Assembly: GCF_916618755.1 (NCBI RefSeq)
Contig: NZ_CAKAKB010000001.1
Span: 186,001-250,000 of the forward strand
Direction of reading: 5' to 3'
DNA length: 64,000 nt
Source of the DNA: Actinotalea sp. Marseille-Q4924
GTDB lineage: Bacteria; Actinomycetota; Actinomycetes; Actinomycetales; Cellulomonadaceae
A program made the translations under genes and the position numbers. A model generated the notes under the pieces. It saw only the letters and a program-made list of their open reading frames with translations. It searched no databases and was not told where the DNA came from. Of the stretch, positions 56,010 to 64,000 are shown piece after piece. Within the stretch, counting starts at the first letter, position 1. Each line of letters opens with the position of its first letter.

Positions 56010-56894
56010 GTGAGGGTCGACGCTGACCGGACGCACCGCAGGGGCACCTCCGGCACGGGGGGCACGCCCTTCGCCCTCGACCGCGCGGTCGCCGACGTCT
56101 ACTCGGCCCACGGCCTGACGCCCCTCCTGCACTCCCTGCTGGAGCACTCGGCGCACTCCATCGGCTCGGTCGCGGGCAGCATCTCGGTCGTGGACTGGGA
56201 GGCCGGGCGGTACAGCAAGCTCGCCGAGCGGGGGGTGCACTGCCGTCTGGGCCAGGCCTTCCCCCTGGACGAGGGCGCGACGGGCGCGGCGGTGAGCCGA
56301 CGGCGTCCCGTGGTCATCGACAGCTACGCCCGGCTGCGCGGCGGTCATCTGCCGGCCGGTCACCCCGCGACGGACGGCGCCGCGGTGGCGGTCCCGATCT
56401 GGTGGCGGGGGGAGCTCATCGGCGTCAACGTGGCGTTCACGGGGGAGCGGCGCCGGTTCGGCGCCCGGGAGCTGGACGCGCTGGAGCTGCTCACGGAGGC
56501 GGCGGCCGGGGCGATCGTCGCGGCGGGCGCGGGCGACCCGGTGCTGGGGCGGTCGCGCTCGGGCCTGCGTGCCCGGCTGCGGCCGAACGACCTGCCCCTC
56601 GCCGGTGACGACCGCCCGCTGCTCGGCGTCGCCGACGGCTCGGGCTCCGGCCAGGTGCCCGAGCGGTCGGGGCAGGCGGCCGACGGCGTGCCGGCGTCCC
56701 CGCTGACGCCCCGCGAGCGCGAGGTCCTGCACCTGCTCGCCGAGGGCATCGGGGACCGTGCCGTGGCGGAGCGCCTGGTGCTGTCGCCCAAGACCGTGGA
56801 GAAGCACGTCGCCGCCGTGCTGCGGAAGACGGGGACGTCGAGCCGCACGGGCGCCGTCGTCGTCGCGCTGCGGAGGGGGTGGCTGGCGGCCTGA
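56010..56894 (+). CDS. GAF-LuxR transcriptional regulator
   Basis: 294 aa from GTG 56010. A GAF-like domain covers about residues 25-180 (SVAGSISVVDWEAGRYSK, FPLDEGATGAAVSRRRPVVI, AAVAVPIWWRGELIGVNVAF). After a linker comes an HTH-LuxR domain (LTPREREVLHLLAEG, LSPKTVEKHVAAVLRKTG). It lacks a phosphorylatable receiver, so the GAF pocket probably senses a metabolite. It is 98 nt upstream of the aldolase operon, which it probably controls. Confidence 0.88.
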   Translation: MRVDADRTHRRGTSGTGGTPFALDRAVADVYSAHGLTPLLHSLLEHSAHSIGSVAGSISVVDWEAGRYSKLAERGVHCRLGQAFPLDEGATGAAVSRRRPVVIDSYARLRGGHLPAGHPATDGAAVAVPIWWRGELIGVNVAFTGERRRFGARELDALELLTEAAAGAIVAAGAGDPVLGRSRSGLRARLRPNDLPLAGDDRPLLGVADGSGSGQVPERSGQAADGVPASPLTPREREVLHLLAEGIGDRAVAERLVLSPKTVEKHVAAVLRKTGTSSRTGAVVVALRRGWLAA

Positions 56895-56992
56895 AGATGG
56901 GGGATCTCCCCCATCCGCGAGCGATCCTCCGCGGGATTGACTGGCAGCAGCCGGCCGCACCGACGCGACCGGCTGATCAGCGAGGAGGCCCC

Positions 56993-57853
56993 ATGCCTGT
57001 GGTGCCGTTGAAGGAGATCCTGGACCGCGCGTTCGCCGAGCGGTACGGGGTCGCGGCGATCAACGTCGTGGACGACCTGAGCATCGAGGCGGTGGTCGCG
57101 GCGGCGGTCGAGGAGAACGCCCCGGTGATCCTCCAGACCTCGGTCAAGACGGTGAAGCAGTACGGCAGCAAGCAGCTCTTCGACATCGTGCACACGCTGG
57201 TCGCCGACGCGCCCGTGCCCGTGACGCTGCACCTGGACCACTGCCCGGACCGCGCCGTCATCTCCGACTGCCTCGCCCGGGGCTGGAACTCCGTGCTGTT
57301 CGACGCGCACGAGCTCGACGTCGCGGAGAACCTGCGGCAGACGACGGAGGTCGTCGCCGAGGCGCGGCGCACCGGTGCGCACGTCGAGGGGGAGATCGAG
57401 GGCATCCAGGGCGTCGAGGACGGCATCGGCTCCGACGACGCCCCGACGATCCAGAGCCTCGAGGTCGCCGTCGACTTCATCCGGCGCACCGGCGTCGACT
57501 GCTTCGCCCCGGCGATCGGCAACGCGCACGGCCAGTACAAGGCGGCGCCGGTCCTGGACCACGAGCGCGTCACCGCCCTCGTCGAGGCGACGGGGGTCCC
57601 CATGGCGCTGCACGGCGGGACGGGCCTGTCGGACGACCAGTTCCGCGACCTCGTCGCCCGCGGCTGCGCGAAGGTCAACATCTCGACCGCGCTCAAGGAG
57701 GCCTACATGAAGTCGGCCCTGGAGCACCTCGAGGGCGCTCGCGAGAAGGGCAAGTGGGACCCGCCGTCGCTGTTCAAGCACCAGCGCACGGCGGTCCTGG
57801 AGATGGCCCGGCACCACATCCAGCTGTTCGGCTCCTCGGGGCGTGCCTGGTGA
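56993..57853 (+). CDS. Class II aldolase (ketose-bisphosphate aldolase, GatY/KbaY-like)
   Basis: 286 aa from ATG 56993 (GCGAGGAGG upstream). A zinc-dependent aldolase: TLHLDHCPD with catalytic Asp and zinc-binding His, VEGEIEGIQGVEDG, GNAHGQYKA (zinc His) and ALHGGTGLSD (zinc His). It likely cleaves a ketose bisphosphate to DHAP and an aldehyde. It overlaps the HAD gene. With DhaL and DhaK it forms a four-gene catabolic set. The exact sugar is not deducible; no kinase of a hexose is present. Confidence 0.88.
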   Translation: MPVVPLKEILDRAFAERYGVAAINVVDDLSIEAVVAAAVEENAPVILQTSVKTVKQYGSKQLFDIVHTLVADAPVPVTLHLDHCPDRAVISDCLARGWNSVLFDAHELDVAENLRQTTEVVAEARRTGAHVEGEIEGIQGVEDGIGSDDAPTIQSLEVAVDFIRRTGVDCFAPAIGNAHGQYKAAPVLDHERVTALVEATGVPMALHGGTGLSDDQFRDLVARGCAKVNISTALKEAYMKSALEHLEGAREKGKWDPPSLFKHQRTAVLEMARHHIQLFGSSGRAW

Positions 57854-58707
57854 CGGCGCTGATCTTCGACTGCGACGGCGTGCTCGGCGACACCGAGCGG
57901 TACGGACACCTGCCCGCCTTCAACCGGACGTTCGAGCAGCACGGGCTGCCCGTGCGGTGGAGCGAGGAGGAGTACGGCGAGAAGCTGAGGATCGGCGGCG
58001 GCAAGGAGCGCATGGCGAGCCTCTTCGCGGACCCGCAGTTCGTGGCCGAGGCCGGCATCCCCGACGACGACGCCGCGCGGAAGGACCTCCTCGCCCAGTG
58101 GCACCGTGCGAAGACGGCCGCGTTCACGGAGCTCGTCGGCTCAGGCAGCGTGCCCGCGCGGCCGGGCATCGCGCGCGTCATCACCGAGGCGCTGGAGGCC
58201 GGGTGGACCGTCGCGGTCGCGTCGACGTCGGCCGAGCCGTCGGTCCGTGCGGTCCTGGAGCACGCCGTCGGGGCGGAGGTCGCGGCGCGCGTCCCGGTGT
58301 TCGCGGGCGACGTCGTGCCGGCGAAGAAGCCCGACCCGGGCATCTACCTCCTGGCGCTCGCCGAGCTCGGCCTGGACCGCGACGAGACGGTCGTGGTCGA
58401 GGACTCCCGGAACGGGCTCCTCGCGGCGACGCGCGCCGGGCTGCGCTGCGTCGTCACCGTCAACGGGTACACGCAGGACGAGGACTTCGCCGAGGCGGCG
58501 CTCGTGGTGTCGGACCTGGGCGACCCGGACGGCGACGCCGTCCAGGTGCTCGCGGACCGCGTGCCGGTGGAGGTCGGCCACCACGTCACCCTCGCGGACC
58601 TGGAGGCGGTCCTCACCAGCCCGGCCCCGCCCGCGCCGGCGCCGGGCCACCCGACCGCAGGAGACGTCAACGACCCCGGAGAGCCCGGAGAGGGAGGTGC
58701 CGCGTGA
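57850..58707 (+). CDS. HAD-superfamily phosphatase (beta-phosphoglucomutase-like)
   Basis: 285 aa from GTG 57850 (GTGA overlap). The DxDG motif is LIFDCDGVLGDTE, with TSAEPS, PAKKPDPGIYLLAL and VVEDSRNGL completing the HAD site. A cap domain lies between. It could act on the ketose phosphates of the operon or detoxify a side product. A C-terminal Pro/Gly-rich tail of about 30 residues is present. Confidence 0.88.
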   Translation: MTALIFDCDGVLGDTERYGHLPAFNRTFEQHGLPVRWSEEEYGEKLRIGGGKERMASLFADPQFVAEAGIPDDDAARKDLLAQWHRAKTAAFTELVGSGSVPARPGIARVITEALEAGWTVAVASTSAEPSVRAVLEHAVGAEVAARVPVFAGDVVPAKKPDPGIYLLALAELGLDRDETVVVEDSRNGLLAATRAGLRCVVTVNGYTQDEDFAEAALVVSDLGDPDGDAVQVLADRVPVEVGHHVTLADLEAVLTSPAPPAPAPGHPTAGDVNDPGEPGEGGAA

Positions 58708-59345
58708 GCGGTCAGCAGGAGGTGGAGCTGGTCGTCCGGACGATCGCCCAGACCGCCGTCGACAACGAGAAGTACTTCGGGGACCTGGACGCCGTCGTCG
58801 GCGACGGCGACTTCGGGTACTCCCTCGCCCGCGGCTTCGAGAAGGTGCTCGAGGGGTGGGAGGACCTCGACCGGTCCGACCCGGGGACGTTCCTCAAGAA
58901 GGTCGGGATCGTCATCTCCTCGCGCATCGGCGGGACGTCCGGACCGATCTGGGGGACGGCGTTCCTCCGGGCCGGCGCGACGATCGGCGACGCGCAGGAG
59001 CTCACCGGCGAGCAGGCGGTGGCGGCGCTGCGGGCCGCGGCCGACGGCATCAAGGCCCGCGGGAACTCCGACGTGGGCGACAAGACGCTCCTGGACGTGC
59101 TGGTACCGCTCGCGGACCGGCTCGAGCAGGAGGTGCAGGCGGGCAGTGACGCCCGGACGACCCTCGGGGCGCTGTCCACGACGGCGCGCGAGGCGGCAGA
59201 GGCGACCAAGGACATGGTCGCGAAGCGGGGGCGCGCGTCCTACACGGGCGAGCGCAGCAGAGGTTCCGTGGACGCCGGGGCGATGGCGCTCGCGGTGATC
59301 GTCGAGCAGGTCGACCAGGCCTGGCAGAGAGAGGCGCTTCGATGA
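58704..59345 (+). CDS. dhaL: Dihydroxyacetone kinase-like subunit DhaL
   Basis: 213 aa from GTG 58704 (GTGA overlap). DhaL ATP/ADP-binding domain: DAVVGDGDFGYSL (Asp triad for Mg-nucleotide), IGGTSGPIWGTAFLRAG, DVGDKTLLDVLVPL and the ASYTGERSRGSVDAGA loop. It phosphorylates the ketose bound to DhaK. No PTS component (DhaM, EI, HPr) is adjacent, so the nucleotide source is uncertain. Confidence 0.92.
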   Translation: MSGQQEVELVVRTIAQTAVDNEKYFGDLDAVVGDGDFGYSLARGFEKVLEGWEDLDRSDPGTFLKKVGIVISSRIGGTSGPIWGTAFLRAGATIGDAQELTGEQAVAALRAAADGIKARGNSDVGDKTLLDVLVPLADRLEQEVQAGSDARTTLGALSTTAREAAEATKDMVAKRGRASYTGERSRGSVDAGAMALAVIVEQVDQAWQREALR

Positions 59346-60337
59346 AGAAGTTCGTCAACGACCCCAAGCAGTTCGTCCCGGAGATGCTGCGCGGCATCGC
59401 GCTGGCCAACCCGGACACGCTGACGTACGTGCCCGAGTACAACCTGATCATGCGGTCGGACGCGCCGCGGGAGGACAAGGTCTCCATCGTGCAGGGCTCG
59501 GGCTCCGGCCACGAGCCTGCCCACGTCATGATCGTCGGCAAGGGCATGCTCGACGCGGCGTGCCCGGGCGACGTGTTCGCGGCGCCGCCGATGGACTACG
59601 TGTACGAGACGGCGAAGCGGCTGGCCAGCCCCAAGGGCGTTCTGCTGCTGGTCAACAACTACACGGGCGACCGGATGGCGTTCGACATGGCCAAGGAGAT
59701 GGCCGACGCCGAGGGCATCGACACCCGGATCCTGCTCATCGACGACGACGTCGCCGTGAAGGACTCGACCTACACGATCGGCCGGCGCGGTGTGGCGGGG
59801 AACTTCTTCGTCATCAAGGCCGTCGGGGCGGCTGCCGAGCGCGGCGACGACATGGACGAGGTCGTCCGCATCGGCGAGAAGGTCAACTCGGTCACCCGGT
59901 CCATGGGTGTGGCGCTCACCGCCTGCACCCCACCCGCCAAGGGCTCGCCGCTGTTCGAGCTGGGCGAGGACGAGATGGAGGTCGGTGTCGGCATTCACGG
60001 CGAGCCGGGGCGTGAGCGCCGCAAGCTCGTCACGGCGGACGAGATCCTCGACGAGCTGCTCGAGGCGTGCGTCTCCGACCTGCCGTTCTCCTCGGGCGAC
60101 CGCGTGGCGCTGATGATCAACGGTCTCGGCGGGACGCCGATCAGCGAGCTGTACATCCTGTTCGGGCGGGCGCACGACCAGCTGACCGAGAAGGGCATCA
60201 CGGTCGGCCGCAGCTACGTCAACGAGTACTGCACGTCGCTCGACATGGCGGGCGCGTCCGTGACGCTGGTCCGGCTCGACGACGAGATCGAGGAGCTGCT
60301 CGCCGCGCCGGCGGAGGTCCCGATCCGCGTCTTCTGA
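59342..60337 (+). CDS. dhaK: Dihydroxyacetone kinase-like subunit DhaK
   Basis: 331 aa from ATG 59342, overlapping dhaL by four bases. The N-terminal domain has VQGSGSGHEPAHVMIVG. His219 in GIHGEPG covalently binds the substrate ketone as a hemiaminal. With DhaL it phosphorylates dihydroxyacetone or a related short ketose such as erythrulose. It is the last gene before a strong hairpin at 60396. Confidence 0.93.
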   Translation: MKKFVNDPKQFVPEMLRGIALANPDTLTYVPEYNLIMRSDAPREDKVSIVQGSGSGHEPAHVMIVGKGMLDAACPGDVFAAPPMDYVYETAKRLASPKGVLLLVNNYTGDRMAFDMAKEMADAEGIDTRILLIDDDVAVKDSTYTIGRRGVAGNFFVIKAVGAAAERGDDMDEVVRIGEKVNSVTRSMGVALTACTPPAKGSPLFELGEDEMEVGVGIHGEPGRERRKLVTADEILDELLEACVSDLPFSSGDRVALMINGLGGTPISELYILFGRAHDQLTEKGITVGRSYVNEYCTSLDMAGASVTLVRLDDEIEELLAAPAEVPIRVF

Positions 60338-60395
60338 CCGGGCTCGGCCGGAGGTGCCGACCGGCCGCCGCCGAGCCGGCTCGTCCGCATCGCTC

Positions 60396-60435
60396 CACGA
60401 CGACGGCGCCCCCTCGCCGGGGCGCCGTCGTCGTG
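60396..60435 (+). terminator. Strong hairpin after dhaK
   Basis: CACGACGACGGCGCCCC (60396-60412) and GGGGCGCCGTCGTCGTG (60419-60435) form a perfect 17-bp stem with a 6-nt loop. It ends the aldolase-dhaLK operon, 58 nt after dhaK. Confidence 0.85.
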
Positions 60436-60490
60436 CGTCGTGCTGCCGTCGGGTCCGACCGGCGCGGCCGCCCCACCGTAGAGTCGGACC

Positions 60491-60679
60491 ATGACGACCA
60501 AGGAGCCCCGGCGACCCCTGAGGAAGGGCCGCGGCTTCGTGCTCGGCATGCTGGTCGCGGTCGGTGGAGGGCTGCTCGTCGGGTGGCTCACGGGCGAGCT
60601 GCTGTTCGGTGCCGGCGTCGGCCTGGGCGTGGGCCTCGCCCTCGGGGCGTTCCTGGAGGACCTCTTCGCCGAACGCTGA
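60491..60679 (+). CDS. Small membrane protein
   Basis: 62 aa from ATG 60491. After a basic start (RRPLRKGRGF) come two Gly-rich hydrophobic segments (VLGMLVAVGGGLLVGWL; LLFGAGVGLGVGLALGAF). No signal cleavage site. Function unknown. It has its own intergenic region after the dhaK terminator, so it is probably transcribed separately. Confidence 0.7.
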   Translation: MTTKEPRRPLRKGRGFVLGMLVAVGGGLLVGWLTGELLFGAGVGLGVGLALGAFLEDLFAER

Positions 60680-60754
60680 GCGGGACAGCACCCGGGCCGA
60701 GCCGGGGCGGAGCCCGGCGTGGGCTGTGCCCGCCGGTCGACCGGGCACGCTGGG

Positions 60755-61096
60755 TCAGGGCGCTGAGCCGGCCATGAACTCGCGGACCTCCTGACCGCAG
60801 CGGCAGGCGACGGCGATCTTCGCGGCCCACTCCAGCGCCGCCTCCCTGGTGGCCACGTCGACGACGGTGAAGCCGCCGCTGAGGTCCCTGGTCTGCGGGT
60901 ACGTGTCCGCGGAGACCGACCGTTCTGCCGCCACCGTCACCGGCGCGACGTCCTCGTCGAGGCCGCCGGCGAAGACGAGGACGCCCGCGTCCCGGGCCTC
61001 GCGCACGACGGCGTGGGACGCCACGTCGACGTCGGGCATCTCGGCCGCGGGGACGTCCATCGCCTCGCCGGGGAACGAGATCAGGTACCTCGGCAT
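60755..61096 (-). CDS. YciI-like (YCII/DGPF) family protein
   Basis: 113 aa from ATG 61096. It begins PRYLISFPGEAM, contains the central EARDAGVLVFAGGLDED, and ends GGFTVVDVATREAALEWAAK, the normal ferredoxin-like YCII pattern. Such proteins are linked to sigma factors and small-molecule detoxification. It heads a minus-strand set with two VOC proteins and a DHFR-like enzyme. Confidence 0.88.
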   Translation of the reverse strand: MPRYLISFPGEAMDVPAAEMPDVDVASHAVVREARDAGVLVFAGGLDEDVAPVTVAAERSVSADTYPQTRDLSGGFTVVDVATREAALEWAAKIAVACRCGQEVREFMAGSAP

Positions 61097-61121
61097 GTCG
61101 CTCCTTCGGTTCGGCCGGGGA

Positions 61122-61592
61122 TCACGCTGCGTCGGCAGCGGCCTCGAGCTCCGCGATGTCGATCTTGACCATCTTCAGCAGCGCCTGCATGGCCCGTGCG
61201 TAGCGCTCCGGGTCCTGCGCCATGTCCTCGAGACCCTTCGGGGTCACCTGCCACGAGAACCCGTACTTGTCCTTGAGCCAGCCGCACTGGACCTCCTGGC
61301 CGCAGTCGGCGAGCAGGGCGTCCCAGACGCGGTCGAGCTCCGCCTGGTCCTCGACCGTCGCCACGAGCGACACGGCCTCGGAGAACGTGAAGAGCGGCCC
61401 GCCGTTGAGCGCCTGGACCTCGACGCCGTCGAGCTCGAAGGTGACGAGCATGACGCTGCCGGCGGGGCCCGGTGCGCCCTCCGGGTAGGGGATCGTGCTG
61501 GTGATCCGGGAGTTCGGGAAGATCGAGCAGTAGAAGGCCGCGGCCTCCTCGGCCTGCGAGTCGAACCACAGGCACGGGGCGATGGAGCTCAT
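61122..61592 (-). CDS. VOC family protein (PhnB/3-demethylubiquinone methyltransferase-like)
   Basis: 156 aa from ATG 61592 (GAGAGGTGACC upstream). PhnB-type VOC core: IAPCLWFDSQAEEAAAFYCS, FPNSRITSTIPY, QALNGGPLFTFSEAVSL and LKDKYGFSWQVTPKGL. The fold is glyoxalase-like, reaction unknown. A C-terminal helical tail of about 25 residues follows. Part of the YciI/VOC/DHFR set. Confidence 0.9.
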   Translation of the reverse strand: MSSIAPCLWFDSQAEEAAAFYCSIFPNSRITSTIPYPEGAPGPAGSVMLVTFELDGVEVQALNGGPLFTFSEAVSLVATVEDQAELDRVWDALLADCGQEVQCGWLKDKYGFSWQVTPKGLEDMAQDPERYARAMQALLKMVKIDIAELEAAADAA

Positions 61593-61655
61593 GGTGGTCA
61601 CCTCTCGGTGGGGGCCCGGCGGCGCCGGGCGACGGTGGACGGGTGCGGGCAGGCG

Positions 61656-62210
61656 TCAGTCGCCGGCCGGCTGGAGGTGCAGTGCGGTGATGCCGCACGC
61701 GAACGTCGTCGAGCCGACGGCGCGGAACCGCGTGCTGGTGCCCTCGGGGAAGACCGGCATGCCTCGGCCGATCGCCGTCGGGTTGAGGAACAGGTGGGCG
61801 TCGTCGACGAGGCCCGCCGCGAGGAGTCCGCGGACCAGCTCACCGCCGCCGTAGGCGATGAGGTCACCGCCGTCCGCCTCCTTGAGGGCGCGCACGGCGT
61901 CCAGGGAGTCGACGACGGTGGCGTTCTCCCACGGTGAGGTCGCGAGCGTGCGGGAGACGACGACGCGTGGCGTCCGGTTCATCCAGTCGACCGACTCCCT
62001 CGGCTCGTCCGCCGGCTCCGCGGCCCAGTGCGGGATGAAGCCCTCCGCGAGGTGCCGTCCCAGCACGATCGTGTCGACCGGCTCCATGATCCCGTTGACG
62101 TACGCACCGATGTCGTCGGTCCAGGGGAAGGTCATCCAGTCCATCGCGCCCTCGGGGCCGGCCATGAAGCCGTCGAGCGTGATCTGGGTCTGCAGCACGA
62201 GCCTGCGCAA
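61656..62210 (-). CDS. Dihydrofolate reductase family protein (RibD C-terminal domain type)
   Basis: 184 aa from a TTG start at 62210 (GAGGAAC upstream). The pattern is RRLVLQTQITLDGFMAGPEG, VDTIVLGRHLAEGF, RVVVSRTL, IAYGGGELVRGLL and AHLFLNPTAIGRGMPVF. Such proteins bind NADPH and reduce unknown substrates; the family is not the housekeeping FolA. Antisense to no other gene and adjacent to two VOC proteins. Confidence 0.88.
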   Translation of the reverse strand: MRRLVLQTQITLDGFMAGPEGAMDWMTFPWTDDIGAYVNGIMEPVDTIVLGRHLAEGFIPHWAAEPADEPRESVDWMNRTPRVVVSRTLATSPWENATVVDSLDAVRALKEADGGDLIAYGGGELVRGLLAAGLVDDAHLFLNPTAIGRGMPVFPEGTSTRFRAVGSTTFACGITALHLQPAGD

Positions 62211-62291
62211 CGGGGTTCCTCTCGTCGGTGCCGCGCTTGCGGCGGCGGGTGCGGTGAGCCGTCGGTCAACCGGCGGCGCCTCGAGGGCGGG

Positions 62292-62678
62292 TCAGCCCAT
62301 CCCCTCCATGAAGACGATCTCCCAGACGTGCCCGTCCGGGTCCGTGACGCTGTGCCCGTACATGCCCTCCTCGGTGTACGGCCGGCGGGCCTTGCCGCCG
62401 TGGGCGACGGCGCGCTCGACGAACTGGTCCACCTCCTCCCGGCTGGTGGCCGACAGGGCGTTGAGCACCTCGGTCGTGGAGTGCGCGTCGGCGACCTGGG
62501 TGCCCTGGAGGAAGTCCTGGAAGCGCGGGCGCTCCAGCAGCATGACGACGATCTCGTCGGAGACGACGATCGCCGTCACCTGCTCGTCGGAGAACTGCTC
62601 GTTCACGGTGAAGCCGAGGCCGGTGTAGAAGGCACGTGACACCTTCACGTCGCTCACCGGCAGGTTGACGAAGATCAT
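62292..62678 (-). CDS. VOC family protein (glyoxalase-like)
   Basis: 128 aa from ATG 62678 (GTG 62687 also possible). It has a single VOC module pair: IFVNLPVSDVKVSRAFYTGL, QVTAIVVSDEIVVMLLERP and the end GHSVTDPDGHVWEIVFMEG. It is similar to glyoxalase/bleomycin resistance-type proteins. The substrate is unknown. It begins the minus-strand set and is divergent from the histidine phosphatase. Confidence 0.9.
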   Translation of the reverse strand: MIFVNLPVSDVKVSRAFYTGLGFTVNEQFSDEQVTAIVVSDEIVVMLLERPRFQDFLQGTQVADAHSTTEVLNALSATSREEVDQFVERAVAHGGKARRPYTEEGMYGHSVTDPDGHVWEIVFMEGMG

Positions 62679-62789
62679 GCGGCTCACGGTTCTGCCCCTT
62701 CCCTCTCGGCCCCGTGGTGCGGAGCCTCTCGTCCGGTACTGACACGCGCCGCCGTCGGAAATCATCGGGCACGTGCCTAGGCTGCGGGG

Positions 62790-63524
62790 ATGGCCACCGT
62801 CCTCCTCGTCCGGCACGGACGCACGACCGCGAACACCGCCGGTGTGCTGGCCGGGCGGGCGGCAGGGGTGCTGCTGGACGACGTCGGGCGGACGCAGGCG
62901 GAGCGCACCGCGGGGCGCCTGACCGGCATCCCCCTCGTCGGCGTGGTGTCGAGCCCGCTGGAGCGCTGCCGCCAGACCGCGCAGGCGATCCTCGACCGCC
63001 AGACCGACGCGTCGGCGATGACGGTCGACGACGCCCTCACCGAGTGCGACTACGGGCGGTGGCAGGGACGGTCGCTGGCGGAGCTGGCGAAGGAGGCCCT
63101 GTGGTCCGTGGTGCAGAGCCACCCGTCGGCGGCCGCGTTCCCCGACGGCGAGTCGCTGGCCGCGATGCATGCGCGCGCGGTCGCCGCCGTGCGTCGGCAC
63201 GACGCCGCGTTCGAGGCGCAGCACGGGCCCACCGCGGTCTGGGCGGCGGTCAGCCACGGTGACGTCATCAAGGCCGTCCTGGCCGACGCGCTCGGCATGC
63301 ACCTGGATTTGTTCCAGCGGCTCACCGTCGGTCCGGCGTCGGTGTCCGTCGTCCGGTACGGGAGGAGCCGGCCGGACGTCGTCGCCACCAACACCGACGC
63401 CGGCGACCTCGGGTGGCTCGCCGCGGCGGCCCCGGTCGGCGACGCCCCGGTCGGGGGCGGTGCCGGGCCCGGCCCGGCGGTCGACGACGGCGCCCCGGGG
63501 AGCCCCTCAGGTCAGCCCTCGTAG
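62790..63524 (+). CDS. Histidine phosphatase family protein (MSMEG_4193-like phosphomutase)
   Basis: 244 aa from ATG 62790. The RHG motif is LLVRHGRTTANT with catalytic His; SSPLERCRQTAQ and VSHGDVIKAVL complete the site. In actinobacteria this gene precedes DUF3090, SCO1664-type and mshC genes; DUF3090 follows here after 9 nt. A Pro/Gly/Ala tail of about 35 residues is not part of the domain. Confidence 0.92.
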   Translation: MATVLLVRHGRTTANTAGVLAGRAAGVLLDDVGRTQAERTAGRLTGIPLVGVVSSPLERCRQTAQAILDRQTDASAMTVDDALTECDYGRWQGRSLAELAKEALWSVVQSHPSAAAFPDGESLAAMHARAVAAVRRHDAAFEAQHGPTAVWAAVSHGDVIKAVLADALGMHLDLFQRLTVGPASVSVVRYGRSRPDVVATNTDAGDLGWLAAAAPVGDAPVGGGAGPGPAVDDGAPGSPSGQPS

Positions 63525-63533
63525 ACTGCGACC

Positions 63534-64000
63534 ATGCCCGACAGGCCCACGATCGTCCACGAGTTCGACTGGCCGGACCGTGTCGTCGTCGGCACCGTCG
63601 GTCGGCCGGGGGAACGCACCTTCTACCTGCAGGCCCGCACCGGACCCCGCTCCACCAGCGTCGTGCTGGAGAAGGAGCAGTCGGCGGTGCTGGCGGACAA
63701 GCTCGACGAGCTGCTGGGCGCACTGGCCGCCGACCCCCGCAGCGGCGTGACCGTCCCCGCGGAGACGCCCGCCGAGCTCGTCGACGACGACCCCCTGGAC
63801 CAGCCGGTCGAGGAGGAGTTCCGGGTCGGGACGATGCGCCTGAGCTGGGACCCGCGGACCGCGCAGGTCGTCATCGAGGCGCACCCGCTCGTGCTGCCGG
63901 ACGAGGACGACGGCGACGAGCCCGAGCCGGACGACGACGAGCCGGCCGAGAAGCTCGTCGTCCGCATCCCGGTCGGGACGGCGCGCGCGTTCGTGCAGCG
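63534..64000 (+). CDS. DUF3090 family protein, truncated by window end
   Basis: About 155 codons from ATG 63534. Recognisable is the DUF3090 pattern: IVHEFDWPDRVVVGTVGRPG, RTFYLQARTGPRSTSVVLEK, EFRVGTMRLSWDP. An acidic Asp/Glu-rich loop near residue 130 precedes the last visible part. Function unknown. The next genes would be an SCO1664-like gene and mshC, if the usual order holds. Confidence 0.92.
   Translation, partial: MPDRPTIVHEFDWPDRVVVGTVGRPGERTFYLQARTGPRSTSVVLEKEQSAVLADKLDELLGALAADPRSGVTVPAETPAELVDDDPLDQPVEEEFRVGTMRLSWDPRTAQVVIEAHPLVLPDEDDGDEPEPDDDEPAEKLVVRIPVGTARAFVQ

Noticed and set aside
53383-60388. GAGCCGGCTCGTCCGC present at 53383 and 60373 as a new repeat family
   Set aside because: Only two copies, 16 nt, centred on a simple GAGCCGGCTC palindrome; a shared terminator-like hairpin or chance in high-GC DNA explains it.

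Overview
The window is very GC-rich, densely packed bacterial DNA. GTG starts are common, and GTGA/ATGA stop-start overlaps link many genes. HspR/HAIR heat-shock control, a B12-riboswitch-controlled nrdAB, a type VII (ESX-like) secretion locus, the phosphomutase-DUF3090 pair and a C50-type carotenoid cluster together point to Actinomycetota, most likely order Micrococcales (Cellulomonas-like). That placement is inference; no rRNA or other marker gene is present.

Layout. 1-2749 (minus): a DUF58/MoxR/DUF4129 module. 2806-3096: remnant of a secreted S8 protease. 3158-5204: a NUDIX hydrolase divergent from purB. 5260-6495: an AbiEi-like/DUF559 nuclease-like gene flanked on both sides by 74-nt four-unit palindromes. 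6638-8128: mmsA. 8250-23427: an ESX/T7SS locus with WXG100-like proteins, a DUF6507-like protein, an 818-aa candidate effector, two candidate immunity proteins, RDD and FHA proteins, EccD, EccC and two ParA-like proteins with degenerate P-loops. EccB, EccE and MycP are absent here. 24879-26098: a second AbiEi/DUF559 gene flanked by 72-nt palindromes. 26441-30849: HAIR sites and dnaK-grpE-dnaJ-hspR. 31052-38507: a secreted protein, an S9 peptidase, a degenerate GGDEF-like protein, an ECF sigma factor fused to a membrane/extracellular anti-sigma-like region, and an SDR-type protein. 38553-45518: a glycosyltransferase divergent from idi-crtE-crtB-crtI-crtYe-crtYf-crtEb. 45717-51115: a tandem GNAT protein, then nrdB and nrdA (minus) under a cobalamin riboswitch and paired NrdR boxes. 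51344-53237: an RHH/VOC operon and a winged-helix regulator. 53398-55954: hisS, upp, tadA. 56010-60337: a GAF-LuxR regulator and an aldolase/HAD/dhaL/dhaK operon. 60491-64000: small enzymes, a histidine phosphatase and a truncated DUF3090 gene.

The most unusual signal is a repeat architecture. A unit of about 14-16 nt is present four times in + + - - orientation with a strict 19-nt period, giving a nested palindrome of 72 or 74 nt. Eight copies of the 72-nt family occur in this window. Both AbiEi/DUF559 genes are bracketed by such palindromes with nearly the same spacing (107-109 nt upstream, and abutting or overlapping the stop downstream), but each gene has its own unit sequence. Six further 72-nt copies stand alone between genes, and two of these supply the stop codons of unrelated genes. 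This looks like an undescribed REP-like element with its own DNA-binding/nuclease-like protein.
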